DNA from: Actinokineospora bangkokensis
Lineage (GTDB): Bacteria; Actinomycetota; Actinomycetes; Mycobacteriales; Pseudonocardiaceae
Assembly: GCF_001940455.1 (NCBI RefSeq)
Contig: NZ_MKQR01000017.1
Location: forward strand, 150,781-214,780
Direction: 5' to 3'
DNA length: 64,000 nt
Of the stretch, positions 32,642 through 41,712 are shown piece after piece (position 1 is the first letter of the stretch; every line of letters begins with the position of its first letter). Made by a program: the position numbers and the translations under genes. The notes beneath the pieces are model-generated. The model did not search any database and was not told where the DNA came from. It saw only the letters and a list, made by a program, of their open reading frames with translations.

Positions 32642-34777
32642 ATGGAGACGGAGAACGGCGCGGGCGACCGGGTGGTACCCGGTCCTGAGCACGGCACCGA
32701 CGGCGTGGGCGGTGCCTGGCTCGTGTACCTGCTGACGGGTCTCGCGCTGGTCGTCGCGTACTACTTCATCCCGGAGACCGCGGCCGCCGCGCCGCTGCGC
32801 GTGGTGCTCTACTGCGCGCTGAGCGGGTCGGCCGCGGTGGCGGCCTGCTGGGGCGCGGCGCGCACCCGCCCGGGCAACCGGCTGCCGTGGGTGCTCATCG
32901 GGGCCAGCCAGGTCGTCTACTTCACCGCCGACTCGGTGTTCTACATCGGGCACTACCTGGTCGGCGTCACCGCGTTCCCGAGCTGGCCGGACCTGTTCTA
33001 CCTGGGCCACTACCCGTTCGCCGTGCTCGGCGTGCTGCTGCTCATCCGCCGCCGGGCCCCCGGTCGCGACCTGCCCGGCGTGCTCGACGCGGCCACCCTG
33101 GGCGTGGTCGCGGCGATGCTGTCGTGGGTGTACCTGATCGGCCCGCAGAGCCGCCGGGGCGCGCCGGTGCCCGCCGAGCTGGCCTCGGTCGCCTACCCGG
33201 TGATGGACCTGGCGCTGCTGACGGTGGCGCTCGGGCTGCTGCTGGGCTCGGGTGCCCGACCCAGGGCGTTCTTCCTGCTGGTGTCGTGGCTGGCGCTGAT
33301 CCTGAGCGCGGACACGATCTACATCGCCCAGCAGGTGCGGGGGGTCTACGAGGCGGGCAACTTCCTCGACGCGATCTGGCTCTGCGGCAACCTCGCGCTC
33401 GGCGCCGCCGCCCTGCACCCCACCGTGGACCAGGTCAGCGACACCTCCCCGATGCGCGAGGGGCCGTTGAACCCGGTGCGCATCGCGGTGCTGTCCGGGG
33501 TGGCGCTGCTCGCCCCGCTGGTGCTGATGGTGCAGTACTACACCGGGGACGTGCGCGACGTGCCGGTGGTGGCCGGGGCGTGCGCCGCGCTGTTCCTGCT
33601 CACCATCACCCGGCTGGCCCTGCTGGTGTCCGACCAGCGCCGGTTGGCGATCACCGACGTGCTCACCGGACTGCACACCCGCCGGTTCTTCGAGGCGCAG
33701 CTGCCGCTGGAGATGGCCAGGGCGCGCCGCTCGGGCGGGTCGGTGGCGGTGCTCATCATCGACGTCGACCACTTCAAGTCGATCAACGACCGGTACGGGC
33801 ACCCGGCGGGCGACCGGGTGCTGGTGGAGATCGCCGCCCGGCTGCGCTCGACGGTGCGCAGCGGCGAGGTGCTGGCCCGCCACGGCGGCGAGGAGTTCGC
33901 GCTCATCGTGCCCGGCGCCGACGCCGAGACCCTGCCCGCGCTGGCCGACCGGCTGCGCGAGCAGGTGGCCAGCGCGCCGGTGGTGGTCACCCCGCAGCGC
34001 TGGGTGGCGGTGACGGTGTCGATCGGCACCGCCCGCTTCCCCACCCACGGCACCAACCCGGCGGACCTGGTGGCCATCGCCGACCGCGCCCTCTACAGCG
34101 CCAAGGCCGCGGGCCGCGACCGGGTGGTGGTGGCCAGCGACACCACCACCGCCGCGGCGGTGGAGGCCGGGGAGCGGCCGGACCCGGCGGGCGCGGAGTA
34201 CCTGCACCGGGTGGCCGACGCGGTCGACGACCTGCTCGACGACCACGGGCACAGCCGGGCGGTGGCCCGCTGGGCGCGGATGCTGGCCACCGAGTTCGGC
34301 TACGACGCCGACCTGGTGCGGCGGGCGGAGCTGGCCGGGCGGCTGCACGACGTGGGCAAGATCCTGCTGCCGCGCGCGGTGCTGGTGAAGCCGGGCGAGC
34401 TGGACGAGGCGGAGTGGGCGCTGGTGCGCATGCACCCCGAGCACGGCTTCCGGATGACCGCGCTGCTGCCGGGGCACCTGGGCGTGGCGCACGTCATCCG
34501 CCAGCACCACGAGCGCTGGGACGGCCGCGGCTACCCCGACCGGCTCGCGGGCCGCGACATCCGGGTGGAGGCGCGGATCGTGGCGGTGTGCGACTCCTGG
34601 GCGGCGATGCGCTCGCAGCGGCCGTACCAGCCCGCGATGCCGGTGGAGCAGGCCCGCGAGGAGGTGCACGCCGCGCGCGGCACCCAGTTCGACCCGGACG
34701 TCGCCGACGCCTTCCTGGAGCTGCACCAGCGCGGCGCCATCGCCGACGTGCACCTGGTGCACCGCGGCCCGAGCTGA
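32642..34777 (+). CDS. Membrane GGDEF plus HD-GYP cyclic-di-GMP enzyme
   Basis: A 711-residue protein with a membrane sensor and two c-di-GMP domains. Residues about 20-320 contain eight to ten hydrophobic segments, giving a MASE-like sensor. The GGDEF domain follows (about 335-490). It has IDVDHFKSINDRYGH and an intact active-site loop HGGEEF (414-419). The usual RxxD inhibitory site is RSGE here, so product inhibition may be lost. The HD-GYP domain (about 515-700) has LHDVGK (HD at 569-570), HPEHG, HHERWDGRGYPD (GYP near 630) and the late VCDSWAAM. Cyclase and phosphodiesterase motifs are both intact, so the enzyme could make or break c-di-GMP depending on signal. Start is ATG 32642; GTG 32639 is possible and the ribosome site is weak. 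The gap to the DUF3140 terminator holds its promoter. Confidence 0.92.
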   Translation: METENGAGDRVVPGPEHGTDGVGGAWLVYLLTGLALVVAYYFIPETAAAAPLRVVLYCALSGSAAVAACWGAARTRPGNRLPWVLIGASQVVYFTADSVFYIGHYLVGVTAFPSWPDLFYLGHYPFAVLGVLLLIRRRAPGRDLPGVLDAATLGVVAAMLSWVYLIGPQSRRGAPVPAELASVAYPVMDLALLTVALGLLLGSGARPRAFFLLVSWLALILSADTIYIAQQVRGVYEAGNFLDAIWLCGNLALGAAALHPTVDQVSDTSPMREGPLNPVRIAVLSGVALLAPLVLMVQYYTGDVRDVPVVAGACAALFLLTITRLALLVSDQRRLAITDVLTGLHTRRFFEAQLPLEMARARRSGGSVAVLIIDVDHFKSINDRYGHPAGDRVLVEIAARLRSTVRSGEVLARHGGEEFALIVPGADAETLPALADRLREQVASAPVVVTPQRWVAVTVSIGTARFPTHGTNPADLVAIADRALYSAKAAGRDRVVVASDTTTAAAVEAGERPDPAGAEYLHRVADAVDDLLDDHGHSRAVARWARMLATEFGYDADLVRRAELAGRLHDVGKILLPRAVLVKPGELDEAEWALVRMHPEHGFRMTALLPGHLGVAHVIRQHHERWDGRGYPDRLAGRDIRVEARIVAVCDSWAAMRSQRPYQPAMPVEQAREEVHAARGTQFDPDVADAFLELHQRGAIADVHLVHRGPS

Positions 34778-35147
34778 CCCCGGGCCGGGCGCCACCCGGA
34801 ATCGGCGGCATATCGGGATATCCCCGCTATCTGGCGTTCGCCGTCACGCGCACCGACCCGGTCGGACACCGCGGGTGATGTGGTGCGCGGCGCACCTGTC
34901 CCGCGCACCCCGGACCGATTACCCTCGTTGGGGACAGCGAGGCCGGTGGCGGCGGGCGGAGCCGTCACGTCCTCAGTGGACGGGCGGCCGGGCACCCGGA
35001 CGACGTGGTCCACACTGGACGAACAGTTCGAGGCCCACTCGGGTCGCGGCCGGGCCGGAGGACACGTGGCGCAAGTGGGAAACCAGCGCTCGATAGGGGT
35101 CGCGGGCGGCGACGCCGCGGCGGAGTACCCAGTACGATCGGGACACC
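34778..35147. other. Intergenic region ahead of the TetR gene
   Basis: A 370-base stretch with no convincing gene. A small operator-like inverted repeat GTAC-CCA-GTAC is at 35125-35135, 13 bases before the TetR start. Short ORFs on the plus strand lack ribosome sites and typical codon use. Confidence 0.45.
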
Positions 35148-35954
35148 ATGGCTAAGGACGGGACCCGGGGTCAGACCAGGCAGCACAGCGGGGGCGGCGA
35201 CCCGGCGCGCAGCCTGTCCCTGCTGTGGCGGGACCCGCGCACGCCCGCCAGGACCGGGCGGCGCGAGCTGAGCGTCGAGCGCATCGTCACCGCGGCCATC
35301 GAGGTCGCCGACCGCGAGGGCGTGGTGGCGCTGTCCATGCGCCGCGTGGCCGACGCGCTCGGCGTGGGCACCATGTCGCTCTACACCTACGTCCCCGGCA
35401 AGGCCGAGCTGGTCGACCTCATGCTCGACACCGTCTACGCCGAGACCGACAAGCCCGAGCAGGTCCCCGGCGGCTGGCGGGCGCGGCTGGAGCAGGTGGC
35501 CAGGGAGAACTGGGCGCTGTTCCACCGGCACCCGTGGATGCTCCAACTGGGCGTGAGCAGGCCGCCGCTGGGCCCGAACGTGCTCGCCAAGTACGACTAC
35601 GAGCTGCACGCGTTCGCGGGCACCGGGTTGCGCGAGGTCGAGATGGACACGGTGCTGAACCTGGTCGTCGGGCACGCGGAGAACACCGCCCGGCGCTCGG
35701 TGGACGCCCGCGCCGCGCAGCGCGACCCCGGGGTGACCGACGAGCAGTGGTGGCAGTCGACCGGGCAGGCCGCGGGCTCGCTGGTGGACTTCTCCCGCTT
35801 CCCGCTGGCGGCCTCGGTGGCCGAGGCGGTCGGCGCCGCCTACGGCACCTCCTACGACGCCGCGCACAACTTCGACGCGGGCCTGGCGCGCATCCTCGAC
35901 GGCGTCGCCGTCCTGGTCGCCCAGCGCCAGGCCGAGGGCAGCGGCGGCGCGTAA
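35148..35954 (+). CDS. TetR/AcrR-family regulator
   Basis: A 268-residue repressor. After about 35 disordered residues comes the TetR helix-turn-helix (about 40-90): VERIVTAAIEVADREGV, then MRRVADALGVGTMSLYTYV. The larger C-terminal ligand domain starts with LVDLMLDTVY and includes FHRHPWMLQLG, matching the TetR_C_1-like group. It probably controls itself and neighbouring genes through the GTAC-CCA-GTAC site. The inducer is unknown. Confidence 0.9.
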   Translation: MAKDGTRGQTRQHSGGGDPARSLSLLWRDPRTPARTGRRELSVERIVTAAIEVADREGVVALSMRRVADALGVGTMSLYTYVPGKAELVDLMLDTVYAETDKPEQVPGGWRARLEQVARENWALFHRHPWMLQLGVSRPPLGPNVLAKYDYELHAFAGTGLREVEMDTVLNLVVGHAENTARRSVDARAAQRDPGVTDEQWWQSTGQAAGSLVDFSRFPLAASVAEAVGAAYGTSYDAAHNFDAGLARILDGVAVLVAQRQAEGSGGA

Positions 35955-36047
35955 CCCTCCACACCGGACGTTCCGCCGGGAGCGGACGCGTTCCGCCCTC
36001 GGCGCACACCCCTCGACCCCGCTCCCCCGCCCGGCCACGCTGGGGCC

Positions 36048-36812
36048 ATGGGCGCACTGGGGTTCAGCGGGGACGTCGTCGAGCACTACCACCGGTACCG
36101 CCGCGGTTACCCACCAGCGCTGGTGGACGCGGCGGTGGCGGCGTTCGGCCTCACCCCCGACGACACCGGCGTCGACCTCGGGTGCGGCACCGGTCAGCTG
36201 ACCGAGCCGCTGGCGGGCAGGCTTGGGGTCGTGGTGGGGGTCGACCCAGAGCCGGACATGCTCGCCGCCGCCCGCGGCCGCGGGCTGGCCAACGCGCTGT
36301 GGGTGCGCGGCAGCGACGCCGACGTGCCGCTGCTCGCCGCCGCGCTGCGCGCCCCGGGGGTGGTGACCATCGCCCAAGCGCTGCACTGGATGGACCACGA
36401 CCGCCTCTTCCCGGCGCTGCGCGGCTGGCTGCGCCCCGGCGGCGGTGTGGTCGTGGTGTCCAACGGCACGCCGCTGTGGTTGCAGGACACCGACTGGTCG
36501 CGCGCGCTGCGCGGGTTCCTCTCCGCCTGGCTGGGCAGCCCGCTCGACGCCCGCTGCGGCACGGACGCGGCGACCCGCGGGCGCTACGCGGCGTCGCTGC
36601 GCCGCCACGGGTTCGCCGTGGCGCGCCAGGACTTCGACCACAAGGCGCCGCTGAGCACCGAGCAGGTCGTCGGCGGGGTGCTCTCGGCGCTGCCCGCCGA
36701 TCGGCTGCCCCGGGACCGGGTGGGCTTCGCAGCGCGGGTCGCCGCGGTCGTCGGCGGTGGCCCGTTCACCGAACGCGTGCCGGTCCCGGCGCTGTTCGCC
36801 CGCGCGGGCTAA
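36048..36812 (+). CDS. Class I SAM-dependent methyltransferase
   Basis: A 254-residue cytoplasmic enzyme. Motif I is VDLGCGTGQLTEPLA (about 43-57), motif II ends in VVGVDPEPDMLAAA and post-motif residues include ALHWMDHDRLF (about 116). The length and QALHWM signature match UbiE/methyltransferase type 11 relatives that act on small molecules. The substrate is unknown. ATG 36048 is clear. The stop lies nine bases before the F420-type oxidoreductase gene, so the two are probably co-transcribed. Confidence 0.88.
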   Translation: MGALGFSGDVVEHYHRYRRGYPPALVDAAVAAFGLTPDDTGVDLGCGTGQLTEPLAGRLGVVVGVDPEPDMLAAARGRGLANALWVRGSDADVPLLAAALRAPGVVTIAQALHWMDHDRLFPALRGWLRPGGGVVVVSNGTPLWLQDTDWSRALRGFLSAWLGSPLDARCGTDAATRGRYAASLRRHGFAVARQDFDHKAPLSTEQVVGGVLSALPADRLPRDRVGFAARVAAVVGGGPFTERVPVPALFARAG

Positions 36813-36821
36813 CGTGGCGCG

Positions 36822-37760
36822 GTGACCACAGCACCGCGCTTGCGCGTCTTCACCGAGCCCCAGCAGGGCGCGGACTACACCGACCTGCTCGCCGTGGCCC
36901 GCCACGCCGAGGCGGCGGGCTACGACGCGTTCTTCCGCTCCGACCACTACCTGCCGATGGGCGGCGCGGACGGGCTGCCCGGGCCGACCGACGCGTGGAT
37001 CACCCTGGCCGGGCTGGCCGTGCAGACCAGCTCGATCCGGCTCGGCACGCTGATGACCGCGATCACCTTCCGGCTGCCGGGGCCCACCGCGATCGCGGTG
37101 GCGCAGGTCGACCGGATGTCCGGCGGCCGGGTCGAGTTCGGCGTGGGCAGCGGGTGGTACGCCGACGAGCACACCGCCTACGGCATCCCGTTCCCGCCGG
37201 TGAAGGAGCGGTTCGAGCGCTACGCCGAGCACCTGGAGGTCATCACCGGGCTGTGGCGCACCCCCGCGGGCGAGACCTTCAGCCACCGCGGCGAGCACTA
37301 CACCCTCACCGACTCCCCCGCGCTGCCCAAGCCCGCGCAGTCGCCCGCGCCCCCGGTGATCATCGGCGGGTTCGGCGCGAAGCAGACCCCGCGGCTGGCC
37401 GCGCGCTTCGCCGACGAGTTCAACCTCCCGTTCGCGGGCATCGACGCGTGCGTGGCGCAGTTCGCGCGGGTGGACGCGGCCAGCGCCGAGGCGGGGCGCC
37501 CGGCGCCGGAGCGGTCGGTGGCGCAGGTGGTGTGCGTGGGCCGCACCGAGCAGGAGTTCACCCGCCGGGCGGCGGCCATCGGCCGGGAACCGGCGGAGCT
37601 GCGCGAGAACGGCATCGCGGGCACGGTGGACGAGGCGGTCGACAAGATCGGCCGGTGGCAGGAGGCCACCGGGATCACCAAGCTCTACCTCCAGTTCCTC
37701 GACCTGTCCGACCTGGACCACCTCGACGTGGTGGCCGGGGAGGTCCGCCCGCGGCTGTGA
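36822..37760 (+). CDS. LLM-class F420-dependent oxidoreductase
   Basis: A 312-residue TIM-barrel flavin/F420 enzyme of the luciferase-like monooxygenase family. Typical signatures are the N-terminal AGYDAFFRSDHYLPMGG, RLGTLMTAITFRLPG, FGVGSGWYADEH near 106-117, and VIIGGFGAKQTPRLAAR near 183-199. Such actinobacterial proteins usually use F420 rather than FMN; the reaction cannot be predicted. GTG 36822 follows the methyltransferase gene closely. The gene converges on the STAND gene, 34 bases away. Confidence 0.88.
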   Translation: MTTAPRLRVFTEPQQGADYTDLLAVARHAEAAGYDAFFRSDHYLPMGGADGLPGPTDAWITLAGLAVQTSSIRLGTLMTAITFRLPGPTAIAVAQVDRMSGGRVEFGVGSGWYADEHTAYGIPFPPVKERFERYAEHLEVITGLWRTPAGETFSHRGEHYTLTDSPALPKPAQSPAPPVIIGGFGAKQTPRLAARFADEFNLPFAGIDACVAQFARVDAASAEAGRPAPERSVAQVVCVGRTEQEFTRRAAAIGREPAELRENGIAGTVDEAVDKIGRWQEATGITKLYLQFLDLSDLDHLDVVAGEVRPRL

Positions 37761-37794
37761 GCGCGGCCCCAGGGTGGCCCACCGCCACCCGGGG

Positions 37795-39828
37795 TCAGTC
37801 CCCCGGGCGCCGGAACCGGACGGGCGGCCAGGGGTTCGCCGCGCGGGTCGCCCGGACCCTGGTCAGGAACCGCGCCACCTCCGGGTACTCCGGCTGCGCC
37901 AGCAGGAACAGCTGTTCGGCCTCGTCGAAGGCGCCGCGCTGCTCGGAGATCTGGCCCAGGTAGCCCGCGGCCCGCGCGCGCCCGGCCTCCACCGCCCGCA
38001 GCAGCAGCAACTGCGCGCTGAAGGTGTCCTCCCGGCGCAGCCGCACGCCCAGCTCCTCCACCGCGTCCGACCGTCCCAGCTGGAGCGCGAGGTCGCACCA
38101 CTCGGCCAGCGCCACCCGGCCCTTGCGGTCGTTGGCGAAGTGGCCGTAGACCAGCAGGGCGTCCATCAGCCCGGTCTTGGCCGCCCGGCGCAGCCAGTGC
38201 TCGGCCTCGTCGTAGCGGCCGGGTCGGTTGAGCAGCATGCCCAGCAGGATCATCGCGTCCGAGCGCGGGCAGGAGAACTCCAGGTAGTCCCCGGCCACCA
38301 CGCCCGGCCTGGTCGACCCGGCGGGCACCTCCAGGTCCTCTTCGGACAGCGGCAGCAGCGCCACCTCCAGCGGGGTGCGCTCGACCACCGTGCGCAGCCA
38401 CCGGTCGGCCTCGGTGCGCTCGCCCTTCTCGATCAGCCGCCTGCCCAGGGCGACCATCGTCTCCGGGTTCCCGGCCTGCGCGCCCCGGCGCGCCCACAGC
38501 TCGACCGCCTCGTGGTCGCCGGTCTCGGTGTAGAGGGTCACCAGGTGGCCCGCGGCCTCGGCGTCGCCCGCCTCCACCGCGCGCACCAGCCACGGCACCG
38601 CCTCCGAGGCCCGCCGCGACAGCGGCACCCCCGAGCCGCCGCGGAACAGCATCGCCCCGGCCAGGCACCACACCGCCGGGTCGCCGGAGGAGTCCGCCCA
38701 GCGCACCAGCACGCGCCGCCCGATGTCCTCCTGCTTGGCCCGGTGCGCCGCGAGCGCCACCAGCGGCAGGTCCGCGGGCGGCAGGTGGCGCAGCAGCACC
38801 TGCCACACCGGCTCGGGCACCGGGTCCTCGGCGCCGTCGACGAGGTAGTCGAAGGCCTCGTAGGTGTCCTCGGGCCTGCTCAGCAGGCAGGCGCCCGCGC
38901 CGTCGACCGGCTCGGTGGCCCAGGCCAGGCCCGCCTCGAAGATCGCGGGCCCGGTGAGCACGGCGGGGTCGAGGTAGTGGGCGTAGAGCTCGGCCAGGGT
39001 GCGGCGGGTGACCGCGGTGGCGCAGCCCGCGCGGCGGACGTCGACGGCGGCGGCCACGACGGCCGCGCCCACCTGGGCCACGGCGGCCGCGGGGTCCTCG
39101 GGGTCGTCCCCGGGGGCGTCGGCCTCCAGGCCCGCGCGCCAGCGGGCGGCGATGGCCCGCCCGGCGCACAGCCGCTCGGGCAGCGCCCCGTCCTCGGCGT
39201 TGTCCAGCGCGTCGGCCACCCTCGGGTCGTCGCGCAGCGCCTCGGCCCTGACCAGCTCGGCGTCGGTGAAGGCGCGGCGCAGCGCGACGGTGGCGGCGCG
39301 GCCGAGCACGTCGGCGGCGCGGCGGGCCAGCTCGGCCTCGGCCGGGGAGCCCGCGGCGGTGAGGGTGAGCCGGGCGCGCGAGCGCAGGGTGGCCAGCAGC
39401 AGCACGTCGGGGCGCCCCGGCGGGCACAGCCGGGCCAGCAGCGCGGTGTCCAGGCCGCCGGGCACCAGGAACCGCTCCAGGTCGTCGAGCCAGACCACCA
39501 CCTCGGCGGGGGCGGGCTCGGCGTCGGCCCAGGCGCGCAGCTCGGCGGCGTCGCGGGGCTGGACCAGGGTGCGCTCGGGCAGCACCCGGCGGGCCGACTC
39601 GGCCGCCGAGCGGGTCTTGCCCGAGGCGGAGTCGCCCTCCACCACCACCAGGCCGCCGTCGAGCAGCAGGGTGTCCAGCTCGGGGTCGGTGTCGCGGGTG
39701 ACGTAGGGCGGCGGGCCCGCCGGGGTCCCGGCCCTGGGCGCCGCGGGGTGCGCGCCGAGCAGCTCCGGTCCGACGTCCCGCACCCGCGGCCCGCGACCGC
39801 GCCTGCCGAGGCGCCACTTGCCCCGCAT
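37795..39828 (-). CDS. STAND-like P-loop ATPase with Sel1/TPR-like repeats
   Basis: A 677-residue soluble protein. The N-terminal part has RDTDPELDTLL, then Walker A GDSASGKT (65-72) and Walker B VVWLDDLE (111-118). An Ala-rich helical region follows. The second half (about 360-660) is a chain of Sel1/TPR-like repeats with AEHWLRRAAKTG and AEQLFLLAQPEYPEVA-type units. This domain order is that of STAND signal-transducing ATPases, which in bacteria act in regulation or phage defence. No catalytic effector domain is visible at either end. ATG 39828 has GAGGAGGGCGGG upstream. It is divergent from the RsbW-like gene, with an operator-like palindrome between. Confidence 0.75.
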   Translation of the reverse strand: MRGKWRLGRRGRGPRVRDVGPELLGAHPAAPRAGTPAGPPPYVTRDTDPELDTLLLDGGLVVVEGDSASGKTRSAAESARRVLPERTLVQPRDAAELRAWADAEPAPAEVVVWLDDLERFLVPGGLDTALLARLCPPGRPDVLLLATLRSRARLTLTAAGSPAEAELARRAADVLGRAATVALRRAFTDAELVRAEALRDDPRVADALDNAEDGALPERLCAGRAIAARWRAGLEADAPGDDPEDPAAAVAQVGAAVVAAAVDVRRAGCATAVTRRTLAELYAHYLDPAVLTGPAIFEAGLAWATEPVDGAGACLLSRPEDTYEAFDYLVDGAEDPVPEPVWQVLLRHLPPADLPLVALAAHRAKQEDIGRRVLVRWADSSGDPAVWCLAGAMLFRGGSGVPLSRRASEAVPWLVRAVEAGDAEAAGHLVTLYTETGDHEAVELWARRGAQAGNPETMVALGRRLIEKGERTEADRWLRTVVERTPLEVALLPLSEEDLEVPAGSTRPGVVAGDYLEFSCPRSDAMILLGMLLNRPGRYDEAEHWLRRAAKTGLMDALLVYGHFANDRKGRVALAEWCDLALQLGRSDAVEELGVRLRREDTFSAQLLLLRAVEAGRARAAGYLGQISEQRGAFDEAEQLFLLAQPEYPEVARFLTRVRATRAANPWPPVRFRRPGD

Positions 39829-40140
39829 CCCGCCCTCCTCACCCGCCTCGTCGCACCACCGACCGGCCAGACCAGCACCGACGGCGCCGCCCGACCGCGG
39901 TGACCGGTCCCGCCCGGCACCGGTCGACCGCCCCGCCGCGCCGCCCCACACCATCGTGCGAGCACGCGGCGGCGCGGGCCACCCCTACGGGGATATACCT
40001 CCGCACCCCGGGGTGAATCGTTATTCACCTGCCGTGCCCGCGCCGATCCGGTGGGCCGGATCGTACGCACCGGGGCGCCGGGGGCGCGCCCGGCGGTACG
40101 GTGATCGTCGCACCACCGCCGACCGGGGAGGGACCAGCCG
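39829..40140. promoter_or_regulatory. Divergent promoter region with GGTGAAT inverted repeat
   Basis: This 312-base gap separates the STAND gene and the RsbW-like gene. At 40012-40029 it contains the perfect inverted repeat GGTGAAT-CGTT-ATTCACC. It is AT-rich relative to its surroundings and is a likely operator for an unknown regulator. Confidence 0.5.
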
Positions 40141-40605
40141 ATGATCGATGCACACACCCCGGACGCCGAGCACCCCGGGACCGGGGGCGTCGCGGGCGCC
40201 GACCCCGCCGCGGGCGACCCCCGGGTGCTGTCGGTGACCCTGCCCGCCGAGGCCGGGCAGCTGCCGGGCCTGCGCCGCCGCCTCGGCGGCTGGCTCACCG
40301 GCCGCGGCGTGCCCGACGACCTGCGCGACGACGTCGTGCTGGCCTGCGACGAGGCGGTGGCCAACGCCGTCGAGCACGGCTACCGCGGCGCGGTGGGCAT
40401 GGTCGGGATGACCGCCAGCGTGCTCCCCGACTCGGTGACCCTGGTGGTGGTCGACCACGGCGAGTGGCGCCGGGCCGCCCCGGGCGAGCACCGGGGCTGG
40501 GGGCTGCCGATGATCGAGGGCCTGGCCGACCGGGTGGACCTGGTGCACGCCAACGGCCGCACCACGCTGACCGCCCACTTCACCCGCCGCCCCGCCGGGG
40601 GCTGA
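40141..40605 (+). CDS. RsbW-like anti-sigma/HATPase protein
   Basis: A 154-residue GHKL-type ATPase. The N box CDEAVANAVEHGY is at about 70-82, followed by VVDHGEWRRAA (G1-like) and a glycine-rich GWGLPMIEGLADRV segment (about 120-133). This is the usual form of actinobacterial anti-sigma serine kinases or orphan ATP-binding proteins. A partner antagonist could be the STAS protein at 12416, but that is inference. ATG 40141 has GGGAGGG upstream. Confidence 0.88.
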   Translation: MIDAHTPDAEHPGTGGVAGADPAAGDPRVLSVTLPAEAGQLPGLRRRLGGWLTGRGVPDDLRDDVVLACDEAVANAVEHGYRGAVGMVGMTASVLPDSVTLVVVDHGEWRRAAPGEHRGWGLPMIEGLADRVDLVHANGRTTLTAHFTRRPAGG

Positions 40606-40683
40606 GCCCGCCCGGAGGACGCGCGCGCGACCTGTCCGGGTGATCCGGTTTGACCTCGACGCGGACTTGGGTAGAAAGCAGTC

Positions 40684-41034
40684 ATGTTCCCCGCGGAGAG
40701 CCTGCGTGACTGGGTCGGCTACAACGTCGTCGACCCCGATGGCAAGACCATCGGCACCCTGGAGGCGGTCTACGTCGACACGATCACCGACGAGCCGAGC
40801 TTCCTGACCGTCAAGGTCGGCTTCATCGGCAAGCACCGCCTCAACTTCGCCCCCGCCCTCGGCGCCACGGTCGCCCCCAAGCACATCCGCGTCCAGTACG
40901 CCAAGGACCTCGTGCGCTCCTCGCCCGCCATCGACACCGACGGCGAGCTGCTGGCGACCGACGAGCCCGCGATCTTCGAGCACTTCGGCCTCGACTACGG
41001 CACCGGCGCCGAGCGCCGCCTCGCCCGCCGCTGA
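40684..41034 (+). CDS. PRC-barrel domain protein
   Basis: A 116-residue protein with a PRC-barrel fold: WVGYNVVDPDGKTIGTLEAVYVD (split at the turn) and the following beta strands FLTVKVGFIGKHRLNFAP. The C-terminal half includes VAPKHIRVQYAKDLVRSSP, typical of actinobacterial PRC-barrel proteins. Role unknown, perhaps RNA- or photosystem-unrelated binding. ATG 40684 is clear. A bidirectional terminator follows. Confidence 0.82.
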   Translation: MFPAESLRDWVGYNVVDPDGKTIGTLEAVYVDTITDEPSFLTVKVGFIGKHRLNFAPALGATVAPKHIRVQYAKDLVRSSPAIDTDGELLATDEPAIFEHFGLDYGTGAERRLARR

Positions 41035-41040
41035 CCACCC

Positions 41041-41068
41041 CCGCCCCGCCCGGACCCGGGCGGGGCGG
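41041..41068. terminator. Bidirectional terminator between convergent genes
   Basis: Perfect 13-bp arms (41041-41053 with 41056-41068) between the PRC-barrel gene and the minus-strand gene ending at 41074. Confidence 0.75.
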
Positions 41069-41073
41069 CTCCA

Positions 41074-41586
41074 CTAAGGACGACCCCGGTCGGCCAGGAA
41101 GCGCGCCAGGTACTCCGGCAGCGGCACCGACCGGCCCGCGGCGTCGACCTCGACCTCCACCGGCGCGGGGTAGGGCTCCCACCCGGTGATGAACGCGCGC
41201 ACCAGCACCCCGTCGAGCCGCAGGGCCGCGCTGTCGCCGCGGGGCACCGGCGCGAACACCGGCCGCACGGTCGCCTGCGCCATGCTGATCACGACCCCGT
41301 TGCCCAGCAGCCACCCGCGCACCTCGCTGGGCGCGCTCAGCGCGCGGAAGCGGACGCGGGTGCCCTCCGGGGTCTCGCGCACCTCCGCGCGCGGGACCTT
41401 CTCCAGCTGCTCCACCGGGAGCGGGGCGGGCAGGACACCGGCGGCGAAGGCGGCGGCGGGGAAGTCCCGCACGGCGTGCTCCAGGGCGGTGAGGGCCTCG
41501 GGTTCGACGAGCTTGCGGCGCTCGGTGTCGCGGGCCAGCCACCGGGTCCAGCCCAGCGGGTCCAGCAGCGGGCTGCGGTCGGTCAC
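41074..41586 (-). CDS. Conserved hypothetical protein
   Basis: A 170-residue soluble protein I do not recognise. It is rich in beta strands (VRFRALSAPSEVRGWLLGNG, VRPVFAPVPRGDSAALRL) and ends LPEYLARFLADRGRP. No signal peptide, membrane segment or catalytic motif is seen. Codon use is normal. It stands between two convergent or unrelated genes. Confidence 0.65.
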   Translation of the reverse strand: MTDRSPLLDPLGWTRWLARDTERRKLVEPEALTALEHAVRDFPAAAFAAGVLPAPLPVEQLEKVPRAEVRETPEGTRVRFRALSAPSEVRGWLLGNGVVISMAQATVRPVFAPVPRGDSAALRLDGVLVRAFITGWEPYPAPVEVEVDAAGRSVPLPEYLARFLADRGRP

Positions 41587-41712
41587 GGCGCGATCCTAGG
41601 TCGCCGGGGGTGCGGTGCGCCCGTTCGAGGCCCAATCGGGACACTCCGGGGGTGTTCGGGCACGCGGCGCGCACCACCGGTCACCGGGGCCGCCCCGGTC
41701 GGCGGCACCGGG

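Noticed and set aside
30713..34795. 1360-codon minus-strand open frame spanning several genes
   Set aside because: It runs opposite the coiled-coil, DUF3140 and GGDEF/HD-GYP genes and across a tandem repeat. It is a product of high GC content.
34880..35155. 91-codon plus-strand ORF overlapping the TetR start
   Set aside because: No ribosome site, Gly/Arg-rich composition, and overlaps the start of a clear TetR gene.
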